From positions 35,624 to 67,701 of the forward strand of contig NZ_JAGGOS010000122.1 in assembly GCF_018614205.1 (NCBI RefSeq): a DNA stretch of 32,078 bases, in the 5' to 3' direction. The translations under genes and the position numbers were made by a program. Below, one piece after another: positions 19,242-27,128 of the stretch (the stretch's first letter is position 1; each line of letters begins with the position of its first letter). This DNA is from Streptomyces sp. ISL-36. Lineage in GTDB: Bacteria > Actinomycetota > Actinomycetes > Streptomycetales > Streptomycetaceae. The notes beneath the pieces are model-generated. The model was not told the DNA's origin. It saw nothing but the letters and a program-made list of their open reading frames with translations, and ran no database searches.

Positions 19242-19620
19242 CCTAATCGGGGCACCGGACGGCGACCCGACCGGCCCCGCCCCGTCCCGTCCCGCCGACG
19301 GAGGAGGCGCGGCCCCGTACCGGCCGGCACAACGGCCGGGACAACGGTCGAACCCGCAAACCGGACCCGCGCCCGGAACTCACGGCCGGAACCGAAGCCC
19401 GGACCCACCCACGTCCCCGACCGCAGCCGAGACCCGCGCCCGGAACCCACCGCCGGACCACGCCCGGAACCCGCAGACCGGACCCGCGGACCAGACCCGC
19501 GCCCGGAACCGAAGCCCGGACCCGCGCCCCTCCCCGACCGCAGCAGTAACCCCCGCCCGGCACCCAGGCCTCCGGCCCGCGCCCGGGGCCGCACCCCGGC
19601 CCCGGCCGTGCCGCGCTTCC
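19242..19620. repeat. Noncoding region of degenerate direct repeats between recN and the PNPT-like gene
   Basis: 379 bp with no gene I can support, though frames stay open on both strands because of composition. It contains an imperfect repeat: 19351-19379 and 19468-19488 share aacccgca(a/g)accggaccc, and 19386-19427 and 19503-19544 share ggaaccgaagcccggaccc and ccccgaccgcagc. Shorter variants of ccggaaccc recur throughout. Most Streptomyces I know have steA and an mctB-like gene here, so this may be a deletion scar or spacer expanded by slippage. Confidence 0.7.
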
Positions 19621-21351
19621 TCAGGCGTCCGCCCGGGCCGTCGCGAGGAGCTCCTCCGCGTGAGCCCGCGCCGTCTCCGAGTCCTCCTGGCCCGCCAGCA
19701 TCCGTGACAGCTCCCGGACCCGGTCCTCGCCCTCCAGGACGGTGACACCGGACCGGGTGACGGAACCGTCGTTGGTCTTCTCCACCAGCAGCTGCCGGTC
19801 GGCGAAGGCCGCGACCTGCGGAAGGTGGGTGACCACGACGACCTGCGCGGACTTGGCGAGCTTGGCGAGCCGGCGGCCGATCTCCACCGCCGCCTTGCCA
19901 CCGACACCCGCGTCGACCTCGTCGAAGAGGTACGTCGGCACCGGATCCGTACCCGCGAAGACGACCTCCACCGCGAGCATCACCCGCGACAGCTCACCGC
20001 CGGACGCTCCCTTGGCGATCGGCCGCGGCGGAGCTCCCGGATGCGGGGCGAGGAGCAGCTCGACCTCGTCGGCCCCGGACGGCCCGTAGGCCACGGTCCT
20101 GCCGCCGACCTCGACGCCCTCGGGGTCCTCGGTCTGCCGGATGTCGAAGGAGACGCGTGCGTGCGGCATGGCGAGCGAGGCCAGTTCGGCGGTCACGGCC
20201 TCGGCGAACCGGGCCGCCGCCTCCGTACGGGCGTCGGTGAGCGCCTGCGCAAGGACCGACAGTTCGGCCCGCAGCGCGTCCCGTTCGGCCGTCAGCTCGC
20301 CGATCCGGTCGTCGTCGCCCTCCAGCTCGGTGAGCCGGGCCGCGCTCTCCTGCGCCCACGCGAGCACGCCGGCGACGTCCGCGCCGTACTTCCGGGTGAG
20401 CGCGGTGAGCGCGGCGCGGCGCTCCTCGACGGCGGCGAGCCGCCGCGGATCGGCGTCGAGGTTGTCGGCGTAGCCGGCGAGCTCCCCGGCGACGTCGGCG
20501 AGGAGGATGGAGATCTCCCCCATCCGGTCCGCGAGCGCGCCCAGCGCCGGATCGTGGGACCGTACGGCCTCCAGGGCGCGCCCGGCGCCCGCGACCAGGG
20601 TCGTCGCGTCGACGGCCTCCGGGTCCTCGGGGTTCCCGGCGAGCGCGCCGTGCGCGAGGGCCGCGGCGGAGGCGAGGGCCTCGGCGTGACCGAGCCGCTC
20701 GGCCTCGGCGGCGAGTTCGGTGTCCTCGCCGGCCCGCGGCTCGACGGCCTCGATCTCACCGAGTCCGAAACGCAGCAGATCGGCCTCGTGGGCCCGTTCC
20801 CGCGCCCGGGTGGTGATCTCGTCCAGCTCGGCGACGACGGCCCTCAGCCGCCGGTACGCCTCCCCGTACGCGGCCAGCGGTACGGCAACGGCGTCACCCG
20901 CGTACCGGTCGAGGGCCCCACGCTGCCTGGCCGGCTTGAGCAGGCCCTGCTGGTCGGTCTGGCCGTGGACGGCGACAAGCTCGTCGGCGAGTTCGGCGAG
21001 CAGCCCGACCGGCACGGAACGCCCGCCGAGGTGGGCACGCGAGCGCCCCTCGGCCGAGATCGTCCGGCTGACGAGCAGTACGCCGTCGTCGAGCTCGGCG
21101 CCCGCCTCCTCGGCCCGTACGGCGGCGGTGGCGCCCTCGGGCACGCTGATCCGCCCCTCGACGACGGCCGACGCCGCGCCGATCCGCACCAGGGCCGGGT
21201 CGGCCCGCCCGCCGAGCAGCAACCCGAGGCTGGTCACGACCATGGTCTTGCCCGCACCGGTCTCGCCCGTCACCGCGGTGAAACCGGGCGACAGCTCGAC
21301 GACCGCGTCGTCGATGACCCCGAGCGACCGTATCCGCATCTCCTCCAACAC
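19621..21351 (-). CDS. recN: DNA repair ATPase RecN
   Basis: 576 residues from GTG 21351; alternatives are TTG 21357 and ATG 21339. An SMC-like ATPase for double-strand-break repair: Walker A GETGAGKT at 29-36, signature GASGGELSRVMLAVE, Walker B TYLFDEVDAGVGG and the VVTHLPQVAAFAD switch near the C-terminus, with a long Ala/Glu-rich coiled-coil middle. Length and all motifs are normal. TAAGGT (21364-21359) lies 7 nt before GTG 21351 and may act as a -10 for a leaderless message; AAGG in the same spot could serve as a weak Shine-Dalgarno. It lies downstream of the NAD kinase gene with 134 bp and a hairpin between. No LexA-type palindrome was seen upstream, though recN is an SOS gene in many bacteria. 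Identification is very secure. Confidence 0.96.
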   Translation of the reverse strand: MLEEMRIRSLGVIDDAVVELSPGFTAVTGETGAGKTMVVTSLGLLLGGRADPALVRIGAASAVVEGRISVPEGATAAVRAEEAGAELDDGVLLVSRTISAEGRSRAHLGGRSVPVGLLAELADELVAVHGQTDQQGLLKPARQRGALDRYAGDAVAVPLAAYGEAYRRLRAVVAELDEITTRARERAHEADLLRFGLGEIEAVEPRAGEDTELAAEAERLGHAEALASAAALAHGALAGNPEDPEAVDATTLVAGAGRALEAVRSHDPALGALADRMGEISILLADVAGELAGYADNLDADPRRLAAVEERRAALTALTRKYGADVAGVLAWAQESAARLTELEGDDDRIGELTAERDALRAELSVLAQALTDARTEAAARFAEAVTAELASLAMPHARVSFDIRQTEDPEGVEVGGRTVAYGPSGADEVELLLAPHPGAPPRPIAKGASGGELSRVMLAVEVVFAGTDPVPTYLFDEVDAGVGGKAAVEIGRRLAKLAKSAQVVVVTHLPQVAAFADRQLLVEKTNDGSVTRSGVTVLEGEDRVRELSRMLAGQEDSETARAHAEELLATARADA

Positions 21352-21456
21352 GGTCAAGACCTTACGAGGTCGAGGCCCGGCTGTGCGACGGCCCCTGCCG
21401 GAACGTGATGAACCCGCAGGTCGGGAAAGCGGTTGTCACCCGTGGGGGTGGGCGGG

Positions 21457-21478
21457 CCGGCCGCCCGTCGGCGGCCGG
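21457..21478 (-). terminator. Terminator-like hairpin after the NAD kinase gene
   Basis: Perfect 9-bp stem, ccggccgcc (21457-21465) with ggcggccgg (21470-21478), and a 4-nt loop. It starts 7 nt past the NAD kinase stop on the minus strand, and no U-tract follows. It may partly separate the NAD kinase operon from recN. Confidence 0.45.
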
Positions 21479-21485
21479 ACACGAC

Positions 21486-22415
21486 TTAGCGCGGCGCGCC
21501 TCGCCAGCCCGACACCGGCAGGGCGAACTTCGCCACCAGCCGGTCCGTGAACGAGGCGTGGTGCAGCCGTGCCAGCCGTACCGGCACCGCCCCGCGCCGC
21601 ACCTCCACGCGTGCCCCCGAAGGGAGTTCCACGGTCCGCCGGCCGTCGCACCACAGCACGCCGTGCGGCGTGTGCGGCTCAACCTCCACTGTCAGCACCG
21701 ACTCGGGCGTCGTCACCAGCGGCTTGGCGAACAGCGCGTGCGCGCCGATCGGCACCATCAGCAGCGCCTCGACCTCGGGCCAGATCACCGGGCCGCCCGC
21801 CGAGAAGGCGTATGCCGTCGAGCCCGTCGGAGTCGCGCAGATCACTCCGTCGCAGCCGAAGCCGGTGACCGGCCGGCCGTCGATCGCGAGCACGACCTCC
21901 AGCATCCGTTCCGGGGAGACCTTCTGCACGGCCGCCTCGTTGAGGGCCCAGTCCCGGTGCAGGACGTCACCGTTCTCGTAGACGGCCACGTCGAGGGTCA
22001 TCCGCTCCTCGACCTCGTACGCCCGGGTGACGACCCGGTCCACGACCTTGTCGAGGTCGTCGCGCTCGGCCTCGGCGAGGAACCCGACGCGTCCGAGGTT
22101 CACGCCGAGCATCGGCACGCCGGACGCCCGGGAGAACTCGGCGCCGCGCAGCAGCGTCCCGTCGCCGCCGAGGACGACGAGCAGTTCGCAGCCGTCGAGG
22201 GCGTCGGAGCAGGCCTCCGGTACGACCTCCACGGACGGCGGCAGCGGCAGGTCGGCCGCCTCCGCCTCCAGGACACGGACGCCGATCCCGCTGCGCAGCA
22301 GACCGAGGACGACGAGTTCGGCGCTGCGCACGGCGGCCGGCCGGCCGGTGTGCGCGAGCAGGAAGACAGTACGACTGCCAGAACGACTAGCAGGTGGTGC
22401 GGTCGTTGAGCTCAA
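21486..22415 (-). CDS. ppnK: NAD kinase
   Basis: 309 residues from TTG 22415. This start overlaps the tlyA stop as TTGA and has GGAGGG 6 nt upstream; starts further up would be antisense or inside tlyA. It phosphorylates NAD to NADP with ATP or polyphosphate. GGDG (83-86, VVLGGDGTLL) is the family's nucleotide motif; ALNEAAV and the Gly-rich GCDGVICATPTGSTAYAFSA complete the fold. Length is normal. The TTGA overlap implies translational coupling to tlyA. The tlyA - NAD kinase - recN order matches Rv1694-Rv1696 in M. tuberculosis. Also called nadK. Identification is very secure. Confidence 0.97.
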   Translation of the reverse strand: MSSTTAPPASRSGSRTVFLLAHTGRPAAVRSAELVVLGLLRSGIGVRVLEAEAADLPLPPSVEVVPEACSDALDGCELLVVLGGDGTLLRGAEFSRASGVPMLGVNLGRVGFLAEAERDDLDKVVDRVVTRAYEVEERMTLDVAVYENGDVLHRDWALNEAAVQKVSPERMLEVVLAIDGRPVTGFGCDGVICATPTGSTAYAFSAGGPVIWPEVEALLMVPIGAHALFAKPLVTTPESVLTVEVEPHTPHGVLWCDGRRTVELPSGARVEVRRGAVPVRLARLHHASFTDRLVAKFALPVSGWRGAPR

Positions 22416-23227
22416 CGAGGTCCCTCCGCCACGGCGCGGTCGACATCCGCCGGATCCAGCGCGGGCGCCCCTGCCCGCAGCCACAGAAAGTACTCGACGT
22501 TCCCCGAGGGGCCGGGCAGCGGGCTCGCCGTGACGCCCAGCACACCGAGCCCGAGCTCGCCGGCCTGCCGCGCCACGTTGCGTACCGCGTCGGCCCGGAG
22601 CTCCGGGCTGCGGACGACGCCACCGGTGCCGAGCCGCTCCTTGCCGACCTCGAACTGTGGCTTGACCATCAGGACCAGGTCCGCGCCGGGGGCGGTGCAG
22701 CGCACCAGGGCGGGCAGGACCAGGCCGAGCGGGATGAAGGAGAGGTCGCCGACGACGAGGTCGACGGGGGTTTCGTCGATCGCGTCGAGCGTCAGCTCCC
22801 GGACGTTCGTCCGGTCCTTCACGGTGACCCGCTCGTCGCTCTGCAGCGACCAGGCGAGCTGACCGTAGCCGACGTCGACGGCGACGACATGTGCGGCGCC
22901 CGCGCGCAGCAGGACGTCGGTGAAGCCGCCGGTCGACGCGCCCGCGTCGAGCGCTCGGCGTCCCTCGACCTTCAGCCCCTGCGGTACGAAGGCGGCGAAG
23001 GCGCCGGCCAGCTTGTGGCCGCCGCGCGAGACGTAGTCGGGGTCGTCGTCGTCCTGGGCGACGACGATGGCCGCGGCGGTCTCGACCTGGGTGGCGGGCT
23101 TGGTCGCGACCGTCTTGCCGACGGTCACCCGGCCCGCGGCGATCAGCTGACTGGCGTGCTCGCGCGAGCGCGCGAGCTTGCGCCGTACCAGCTCGGCGTC
23201 GAGACGGCGGCGTGCCACTCCTGCCAC
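22412..23227 (-). CDS. tlyA: TlyA-type rRNA 2'-O-methyltransferase (S4 domain)
   Basis: 271 residues from GTG 23227; a second GTG three codons on is possible. An N-terminal S4 RNA-binding domain (RRLDAELVRRKLARSREHAS) is joined to an FtsJ/RrmJ-type methyltransferase: SAM loop DAGASTGGFTDVLL, then VVGDLSFIPL and KPQFE, giving the usual catalytic Lys/Asp/Lys/Glu set. In mycobacteria TlyA methylates 16S C1409 and 23S C1920 and its loss gives capreomycin/viomycin resistance; the length here fits that dual-site type. CAGGAG lies 11 nt upstream. It follows the small hypothetical gene by 7 bp and overlaps the NAD kinase start, so it is the middle of a tight operon. Confidence 0.96.
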   Translation of the reverse strand: MAGVARRRLDAELVRRKLARSREHASQLIAAGRVTVGKTVATKPATQVETAAAIVVAQDDDDPDYVSRGGHKLAGAFAAFVPQGLKVEGRRALDAGASTGGFTDVLLRAGAAHVVAVDVGYGQLAWSLQSDERVTVKDRTNVRELTLDAIDETPVDLVVGDLSFIPLGLVLPALVRCTAPGADLVLMVKPQFEVGKERLGTGGVVRSPELRADAVRNVARQAGELGLGVLGVTASPLPGPSGNVEYFLWLRAGAPALDPADVDRAVAEGPR

Positions 23228-23234
23228 GTTCGGT

Positions 23235-23600
23235 TCAGCTCCTGTGGTCGTACGGCGATGTCGGTCCGGGGCGGACGGTGTCGAGCGAGGTCAGCTCGTC
23301 GCGCAGCCCACGGTGTACATCCTCGTACACCTCCAGGTGTCCTTCCGCCGGGAGGCGGTCGGCGTCGGCGAGACGGCCGAGGAGGGCATCCACGCCGGGG
23401 TGTCCGGTGGGGGTCCGCTCCACGCCCAGGGGCGCGGGCGCGACGGGCTCGAAGGCCGCGTCCCCGGCCCTGTTCCCGCCCCCGTCCCCGTGCGGCTCCG
23501 CCCCCGCGGGGACGGGCTCCGCCGCCGTACGATCCGGCTCCGCCGCCGTACGATCGGGGTCCACCCCTGTGCCGTCCGGCTCCGGCATCACGTCGCTCAT
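23235..23600 (-). CDS. Small conserved hypothetical protein, first gene of the tlyA operon
   Basis: 121 residues from ATG 23600. The first 60 residues are acidic, Pro/Gly/Ala-rich and contain a doubled DRTAAEP. The conserved-looking part is at 66-108: TGHPGVDALLGRLADADRL, then HLEVYEDVHRGLRDEL, an amphipathic helical region. I recognise no catalytic motif. Its place directly before tlyA corresponds to Rv1693 of M. tuberculosis and the small gene before tlyA in other Streptomyces, so it is real despite its composition. ATG follows TAGCGT by 6 nt and has no Shine-Dalgarno, suggesting a leaderless start. Function unknown. Confidence 0.8.
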   Translation of the reverse strand: MSDVMPEPDGTGVDPDRTAAEPDRTAAEPVPAGAEPHGDGGGNRAGDAAFEPVAPAPLGVERTPTGHPGVDALLGRLADADRLPAEGHLEVYEDVHRGLRDELTSLDTVRPGPTSPYDHRS

Positions 23601-23603
23601 CCC

Positions 23604-23637
23604 CCGACGCTATCGCGAAGCCCTGCGGTACGGTCGA
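23604..23637. promoter_or_regulatory. Nested divergent leaderless promoters
   Basis: Minus strand: -35 TCGACC (23637-23632), 19-nt spacer, -10 TAGCGT (23612-23607), start ATG 23600. Plus strand: -35 CCGACG (23604-23609), 19-nt spacer, -10 TACGGT (23629-23634), start ATG 23643. Each -35 overlaps the other promoter's -10, so the two could not be occupied at once. Only 42 bp separate the two start codons. Confidence 0.5.
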
Positions 23638-23642
23638 TCACA

Positions 23643-23990
23643 ATGGCCACGATCGAGGAGTGCCGCAGCGCACTCGACAAGCTTTCGGACAATCTCACGC
23701 GCGCGAACGGCGAGGTGCGCAGTGCCACCGCGCTCGACCGCACCCTGAGCTGCCACCTCACCGACCTGGACACGACGTTCACCGGCCGTCTCGCGGGCGG
23801 TCGGATCGAGGTCGGGGACACGGTCCCGGGCCCGCCGCCCGCCAAGGCGCAGATCCGCCTGGCGATGACCGGCGACGACCTCGTGGCGATGGTGAACGGC
23901 GAGCTGAACTTCGCGAAGGCCTGGGCCTCCGGCCGGGTCAAGCTGGAGGCGGGGCTGCGCGACCTGCTGCGGCTGCGGTCACTTCTGTAG
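23643..23990 (+). CDS. SCP2 sterol-binding domain protein
   Basis: 115 residues from ATG 23643. The whole protein is one SCP2-like lipid-binding domain, recognisable by its strand-rich core and the C-terminal helix pattern ELNFAKAWASGRVKLEAG, which matches the (L)xxLxxGK(A)xxxG(K)(V)xxxG region of the family. It probably binds a hydrophobic ligand in the cytosol; the ligand is unknown. No signal or membrane segment. It has no Shine-Dalgarno, and TACGGT lies 8 nt before the ATG. Its last 12 bp overlap the end of the iron ATPase gene on the other strand, so the two transcripts are antisense at their ends. Confidence 0.87.
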   Translation: MATIEECRSALDKLSDNLTRANGEVRSATALDRTLSCHLTDLDTTFTGRLAGGRIEVGDTVPGPPPAKAQIRLAMTGDDLVAMVNGELNFAKAWASGRVKLEAGLRDLLRLRSLL

Positions 23991-24851
23991 GGCCGGCTCC
24001 TGCGCCGCCACGGCCTTGCGGGCGCGCGCCTTGCGGCCCGCCGGTACGACCAGGGGCGTGCCCGTCTCCGGGTCGTCGATGACCTGGCAGCGCAGCCCGA
24101 AGACCCGCTCGACCAGCTCGGCCGTCACGACCTCGGCCGGCGGGCCCTCCGCGACGACCTCGCCGCCGCGGACGGCGATGAGGTGGGTCGCGTACCGCGC
24201 CGCGTGGTTCAGGTCGTGCAGGACGGCGACCAGGGTGCGTCCCTGGGTCTCGTGCAGTTCGGCGCAGAGGTCGAGGACGTCGATCTGGTGCTGGATGTCC
24301 AGGAAGGTCGTCGGCTCGTCGAGGAGCAGCAGCGGGGTCTGCTGGGCGAGCGCCATCGCGATCCACACCCGCTGGCGCTGACCGCCGGACAGCTCGTCGA
24401 CGTACCGTTCGCCGAGCTCGGCCACGCCGGTCGCCGCCATCGACTCCTGGACGATCCGCTCGTCCTCCGGCGACCACTGCCGCAGCAGCCCCTGGTGCGG
24501 GTAGCGGCCACGGGCGACGAGGTCGGCGACGGTGATGCCGTCGGGGGCGATGGAGGACTGGGGCAGCAGGCCGAGGGTCTTGGCGACCTTCTTGGCCGGC
24601 ATGGTGTGGATGGTCTGCCCGTCGAGGAGGACCCGCCCCTGGGAGGGCTTGAGCATCCGGGACAGGGCGCGCAGGAGGGTCGACTTGCCGCAGGCGTTCG
24701 GCCCGACGATGACCGTGAAGGAGTTGTCGGGGATCGCCACCGACAGGTCGCGTGCGATGATCCGCTGGTCGTAGGCGAGGGTGACCGCCTCCGCGCTGAG
24801 CCGCTGGGTCCGACCGTCCATGGGGTTGCTCCTGAGGTTCTTCTCGTTCAT
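23979..24851 (-). CDS. ABC transporter ATP-binding protein, siderophore/FepC type
   Basis: 290 residues from ATG 24851, which overlaps the upstream permease stop as ATGA; an internal Met at residue 11 is possible. Walker A GPNACGKST (50-58), signature LSGGQ (154-158), Walker B LLLLDEP (174-180) with the D-loop after it, and switch H212. The SSIAPDGITVADLVARGRYP segment is typical of Fe3+-siderophore, FepC/FhuC-like ATPases. It would power import through the two FecCD permeases encoded upstream. The C-terminus has about 25 extra, partly basic residues (GRKARARKAV). It is last in an iron-box-controlled operon and overlaps the SCP2 gene's end by 12 bp in convergent orientation. Confidence 0.95.
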   Translation of the reverse strand: MNEKNLRSNPMDGRTQRLSAEAVTLAYDQRIIARDLSVAIPDNSFTVIVGPNACGKSTLLRALSRMLKPSQGRVLLDGQTIHTMPAKKVAKTLGLLPQSSIAPDGITVADLVARGRYPHQGLLRQWSPEDERIVQESMAATGVAELGERYVDELSGGQRQRVWIAMALAQQTPLLLLDEPTTFLDIQHQIDVLDLCAELHETQGRTLVAVLHDLNHAARYATHLIAVRGGEVVAEGPPAEVVTAELVERVFGLRCQVIDDPETGTPLVVPAGRKARARKAVAAQEPALQK

Positions 24852-25882
24852 ATCCGTCCTGCCTTGCGTTCGGCGACGAGCAGCCACAGCAGATAGCAGC
24901 CGCCGAGCACGCCGGTCACGACGCCGACGGGCAGTTGCCGGTCGCCGAAGGCGTTCGTCGCCAGCCAGTCGGCGACCAGCAGCAGCGCGGAGCCCATGAG
25001 GGCGGAAGCGGCGAGGTTCGGTCCGGGTGAGCGGGTGAGCCGGCGCGCCAGCTGCGGCGCGCTCAGCGAGACGAAGACGATCGGGCCGGCGGCCGCGGTG
25101 GCGACGGCGACGAGCAGCACGGCGGAACCCATCAGCACGATGCGGGTCCGCTCGACCTTCACGCCGAGCGCGTACGCGGCGTCGTCCCCCATCTCCAGCA
25201 TCCGCAGCGCCCGTCCGTGCCCCAGGACCAGCGGGAGGAGCAGACAACTGGCCGCGAACAGGGGCCAGAACTGCTGCCAGTCACGCCCGTCCAGCGAACC
25301 GGTCATCCACACGGTGGCCCGGGTGGCGTCGACCAGGTTGGCCTTGGTGAGGAGGTAGTGGATGACGGCGGTCAGCATGGCGGCCGCACCGATGCCGACG
25401 AGGACGAGACGGTAGCCGTGCACCCCTCGCTTCCAGGCGAGCAGGTAGATCGCGGTGCCGGTGATCAGCGCGCCGACGATCGCCCCGCCAGCGGCGGCGA
25501 GCGAACTGCCCTGGAAGAGCACGATGACGAGCAGCGCGCCGACGGAGGCGCCCTGACCGAAACCGATCACGTCCGGACTGCCGAGCGGGTTGCGGGAGAT
25601 CGACTGGAAGACGGCGCCGCCGATGCCGAGCGCGGCGCCGACGAAGACGGCGACGAGCACACGCGGCAGGCGCAGGTCCATGACGGCGAACTCCTGGACG
25701 GCGGTGCCGTTGCCGAGGAGCGTGGTGACGACATCGCCGGGGGCGATCGGGAAGTCTCCGCTGCCGATCAGGACGATGCCGACGGCGAGGGTGAGAACGA
25801 GCAGCGCCAGCACGGAGATCGCGGCACGGGGCTCGTACCGTACGGAGAACCCTCCCCCGGTCCGTAGCGACTTGGTGGTCAC
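24848..25882 (-). CDS. FecCD-type iron-siderophore permease (second)
   Basis: 344 residues from GTG 25882, overlapping the first permease's stop as GTGA, and ending in an ATGA overlap with the ATPase gene. About nine hydrophobic helices. Family landmarks: DLRLPRVLVAVFVGAALGIGGAVFQ, then RNPLGSPDVIGFGQGA, the cytoplasmic EMGDDAAYALGVKVERTR (ATPase-contact region) and GPIVFVSLSAPQLARRL. It pairs with the first permease to form the channel for ferric siderophore import, as FepD/FepG do. A frame extension upstream to 26143 is antisense-like and unlikely. The longer RYE/GFSV N-terminus is cytoplasmic. Confidence 0.95.
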   Translation of the reverse strand: MTTKSLRTGGGFSVRYEPRAAISVLALLVLTLAVGIVLIGSGDFPIAPGDVVTTLLGNGTAVQEFAVMDLRLPRVLVAVFVGAALGIGGAVFQSISRNPLGSPDVIGFGQGASVGALLVIVLFQGSSLAAAGGAIVGALITGTAIYLLAWKRGVHGYRLVLVGIGAAAMLTAVIHYLLTKANLVDATRATVWMTGSLDGRDWQQFWPLFAASCLLLPLVLGHGRALRMLEMGDDAAYALGVKVERTRIVLMGSAVLLVAVATAAAGPIVFVSLSAPQLARRLTRSPGPNLAASALMGSALLLVADWLATNAFGDRQLPVGVVTGVLGGCYLLWLLVAERKAGRI

Positions 25883-26934
25883 AGCTGGGCCATCCTCTTG
25901 CGGCGGACGAGATGGATGAAGACGGGGCCGCCGACGAGCGCGGTGACGATGCCGACCTGGAGCTCGGAGGGCCGGGCGACGAGCCGGCCGATCACGTCGG
26001 AGCCGATGAGCAGCACGGGTGCGAGGACGGCCGCGTACGGGAGGATCCAGCGCATGTCGGGGCCGGTGATGGCGCGGACGAGGTACGGCACCATCAGCCC
26101 GAGGAACATGATCGGGCCGCAGGCCGCGGTCGCGGCGCCGCACATCAGCGTGACGGCCACCATCGCGACGACGCGGGTGCGGTTGAGGTTGGCGCCCAGC
26201 GCGCGGGCGGTGTCGTCGCCCATCTCCATCGCGTTGAGCGGCCGGGAGATGAGCAGGGCGAGCACGACGCCGACGAGGACGAAGGGTGCGATCCGGCGCA
26301 CCGTCTCCATGTCGGCGGAGGCGAGCGACCCGACGGTCCAGAAGCGGAGCCGGTCGAGGGCGGCCGAGTTCAGCAGCTGTACGGCGTTCACGTAACCGTA
26401 GAGCGCGGCGGTGGCGGCGGTGCCGGCGAGCGCGAGGCGCACGGGTGTGGAGCTGCGGCTGCCGCCGAGGACGTACACGACGACGGAGACGACGGCCGCG
26501 CCGATGAAGGCGAACCAGATGTAGTCGGTGACCTCGGTGATCCCGAGGAACGCGATCGCGGACACGACGGCGGCGGCGGCACCGGCGTTGACACCTAGGA
26601 GGCCGGGTTCGGCGAGCGGGTTGCGGGTGAGGCCCTGCATCACGGCTCCGGACAGACCGAGCGCGACGCCGACGAGCAGCCCGAGGAGGGTCCGGGGGAC
26701 GCGTACGTCATGGATGATGACGTCGTTTCCGACACCGCTGTTCTGGAACAGACCGTGCCAGACATCCCCGAGCGGCACCGGTTTGGCGCCGATCATGATG
26801 CTCAGGACACAGACCAGCAGCAGGACCCCGACGGCCACGACCAGGCCGACGGCGCGCACGGAATTGCGACGCCTCGGCGGCTGGGCAGGACCTGTCGACT
26901 CCGCGCTCGCTCGGGAGGGACTCTCGACCAACAC
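25879..26934 (-). CDS. FecCD-type iron-siderophore permease (first)
   Basis: 351 residues from GTG 26934. A charged, Ser/Pro-rich cytoplasmic N-terminus of about 25 residues precedes the first helix. Landmarks: DVRVPRTLLGLLVGVALGLSG, RNPLAEPGLLGVNAGA, EMGDDTARALGANLNRTR and GPIMFLGLMVPYLVR, all expected of FecCD/FepD permeases. It is the first gene of the permease - permease - ATPase operon. Just upstream is an iron box overlapping the probable promoter, so DmdR-type repression by iron is expected. There is no Shine-Dalgarno; TAACCT lies 6 nt before the GTG, hinting at a leaderless or near-leaderless transcript. No substrate-binding lipoprotein gene is adjacent. Confidence 0.94.
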   Translation of the reverse strand: MLVESPSRASAESTGPAQPPRRRNSVRAVGLVVAVGVLLLVCVLSIMIGAKPVPLGDVWHGLFQNSGVGNDVIIHDVRVPRTLLGLLVGVALGLSGAVMQGLTRNPLAEPGLLGVNAGAAAAVVSAIAFLGITEVTDYIWFAFIGAAVVSVVVYVLGGSRSSTPVRLALAGTAATAALYGYVNAVQLLNSAALDRLRFWTVGSLASADMETVRRIAPFVLVGVVLALLISRPLNAMEMGDDTARALGANLNRTRVVAMVAVTLMCGAATAACGPIMFLGLMVPYLVRAITGPDMRWILPYAAVLAPVLLIGSDVIGRLVARPSELQVGIVTALVGGPVFIHLVRRKRMAQL

Positions 26935-26938
26935 GGAG

Positions 26939-26957
26939 TTAGGTTAGCCTACCCTGC
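26939..26957 (-). promoter_or_regulatory. Iron box (DmdR/IdeR operator)
   Basis: Minus strand GCAGGGTAGGCTAACCTAA, 16 of 19 matches to the consensus TTAGGTTAGGCTAACCTAA; the three mismatches are in the first half. It sits 4 nt before the FecCD start and contains both candidate -10 hexamers (TAGGCT, TAACCT), so bound iron-DmdR would block transcription. Confidence 0.9.
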
Positions 26958-27128
26958 CATCGTCCCATCGGTCCTGGAGGTCCGTTCCCGGCGGACAGCC
27001 GCCCGTGCGGGCGACGGCCACCCGCATCGTCCGCCCGCTTCCCGCTTGCACGGCCGGCCCCCAGGTCCACGGCTGCCACCGCCCGCCCCGGCCACCCCTC
27101 GGACGCACCCGCCGGCGTCAGGCTCCCG

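Noticed and set aside
19231..19707. Pro/Arg-rich reading frames in the recN downstream region
   Set aside because: Low-complexity on both strands, no ribosome-binding site, and the plus-strand frame overlaps the recN C-terminus; composition explains the open frames.
21393..21415. Possible LexA operator upstream of recN (GAACGTGATGAAC)
   Set aside because: The two GAAC elements are direct, not inverted, so it does not match the palindromic LexA box.
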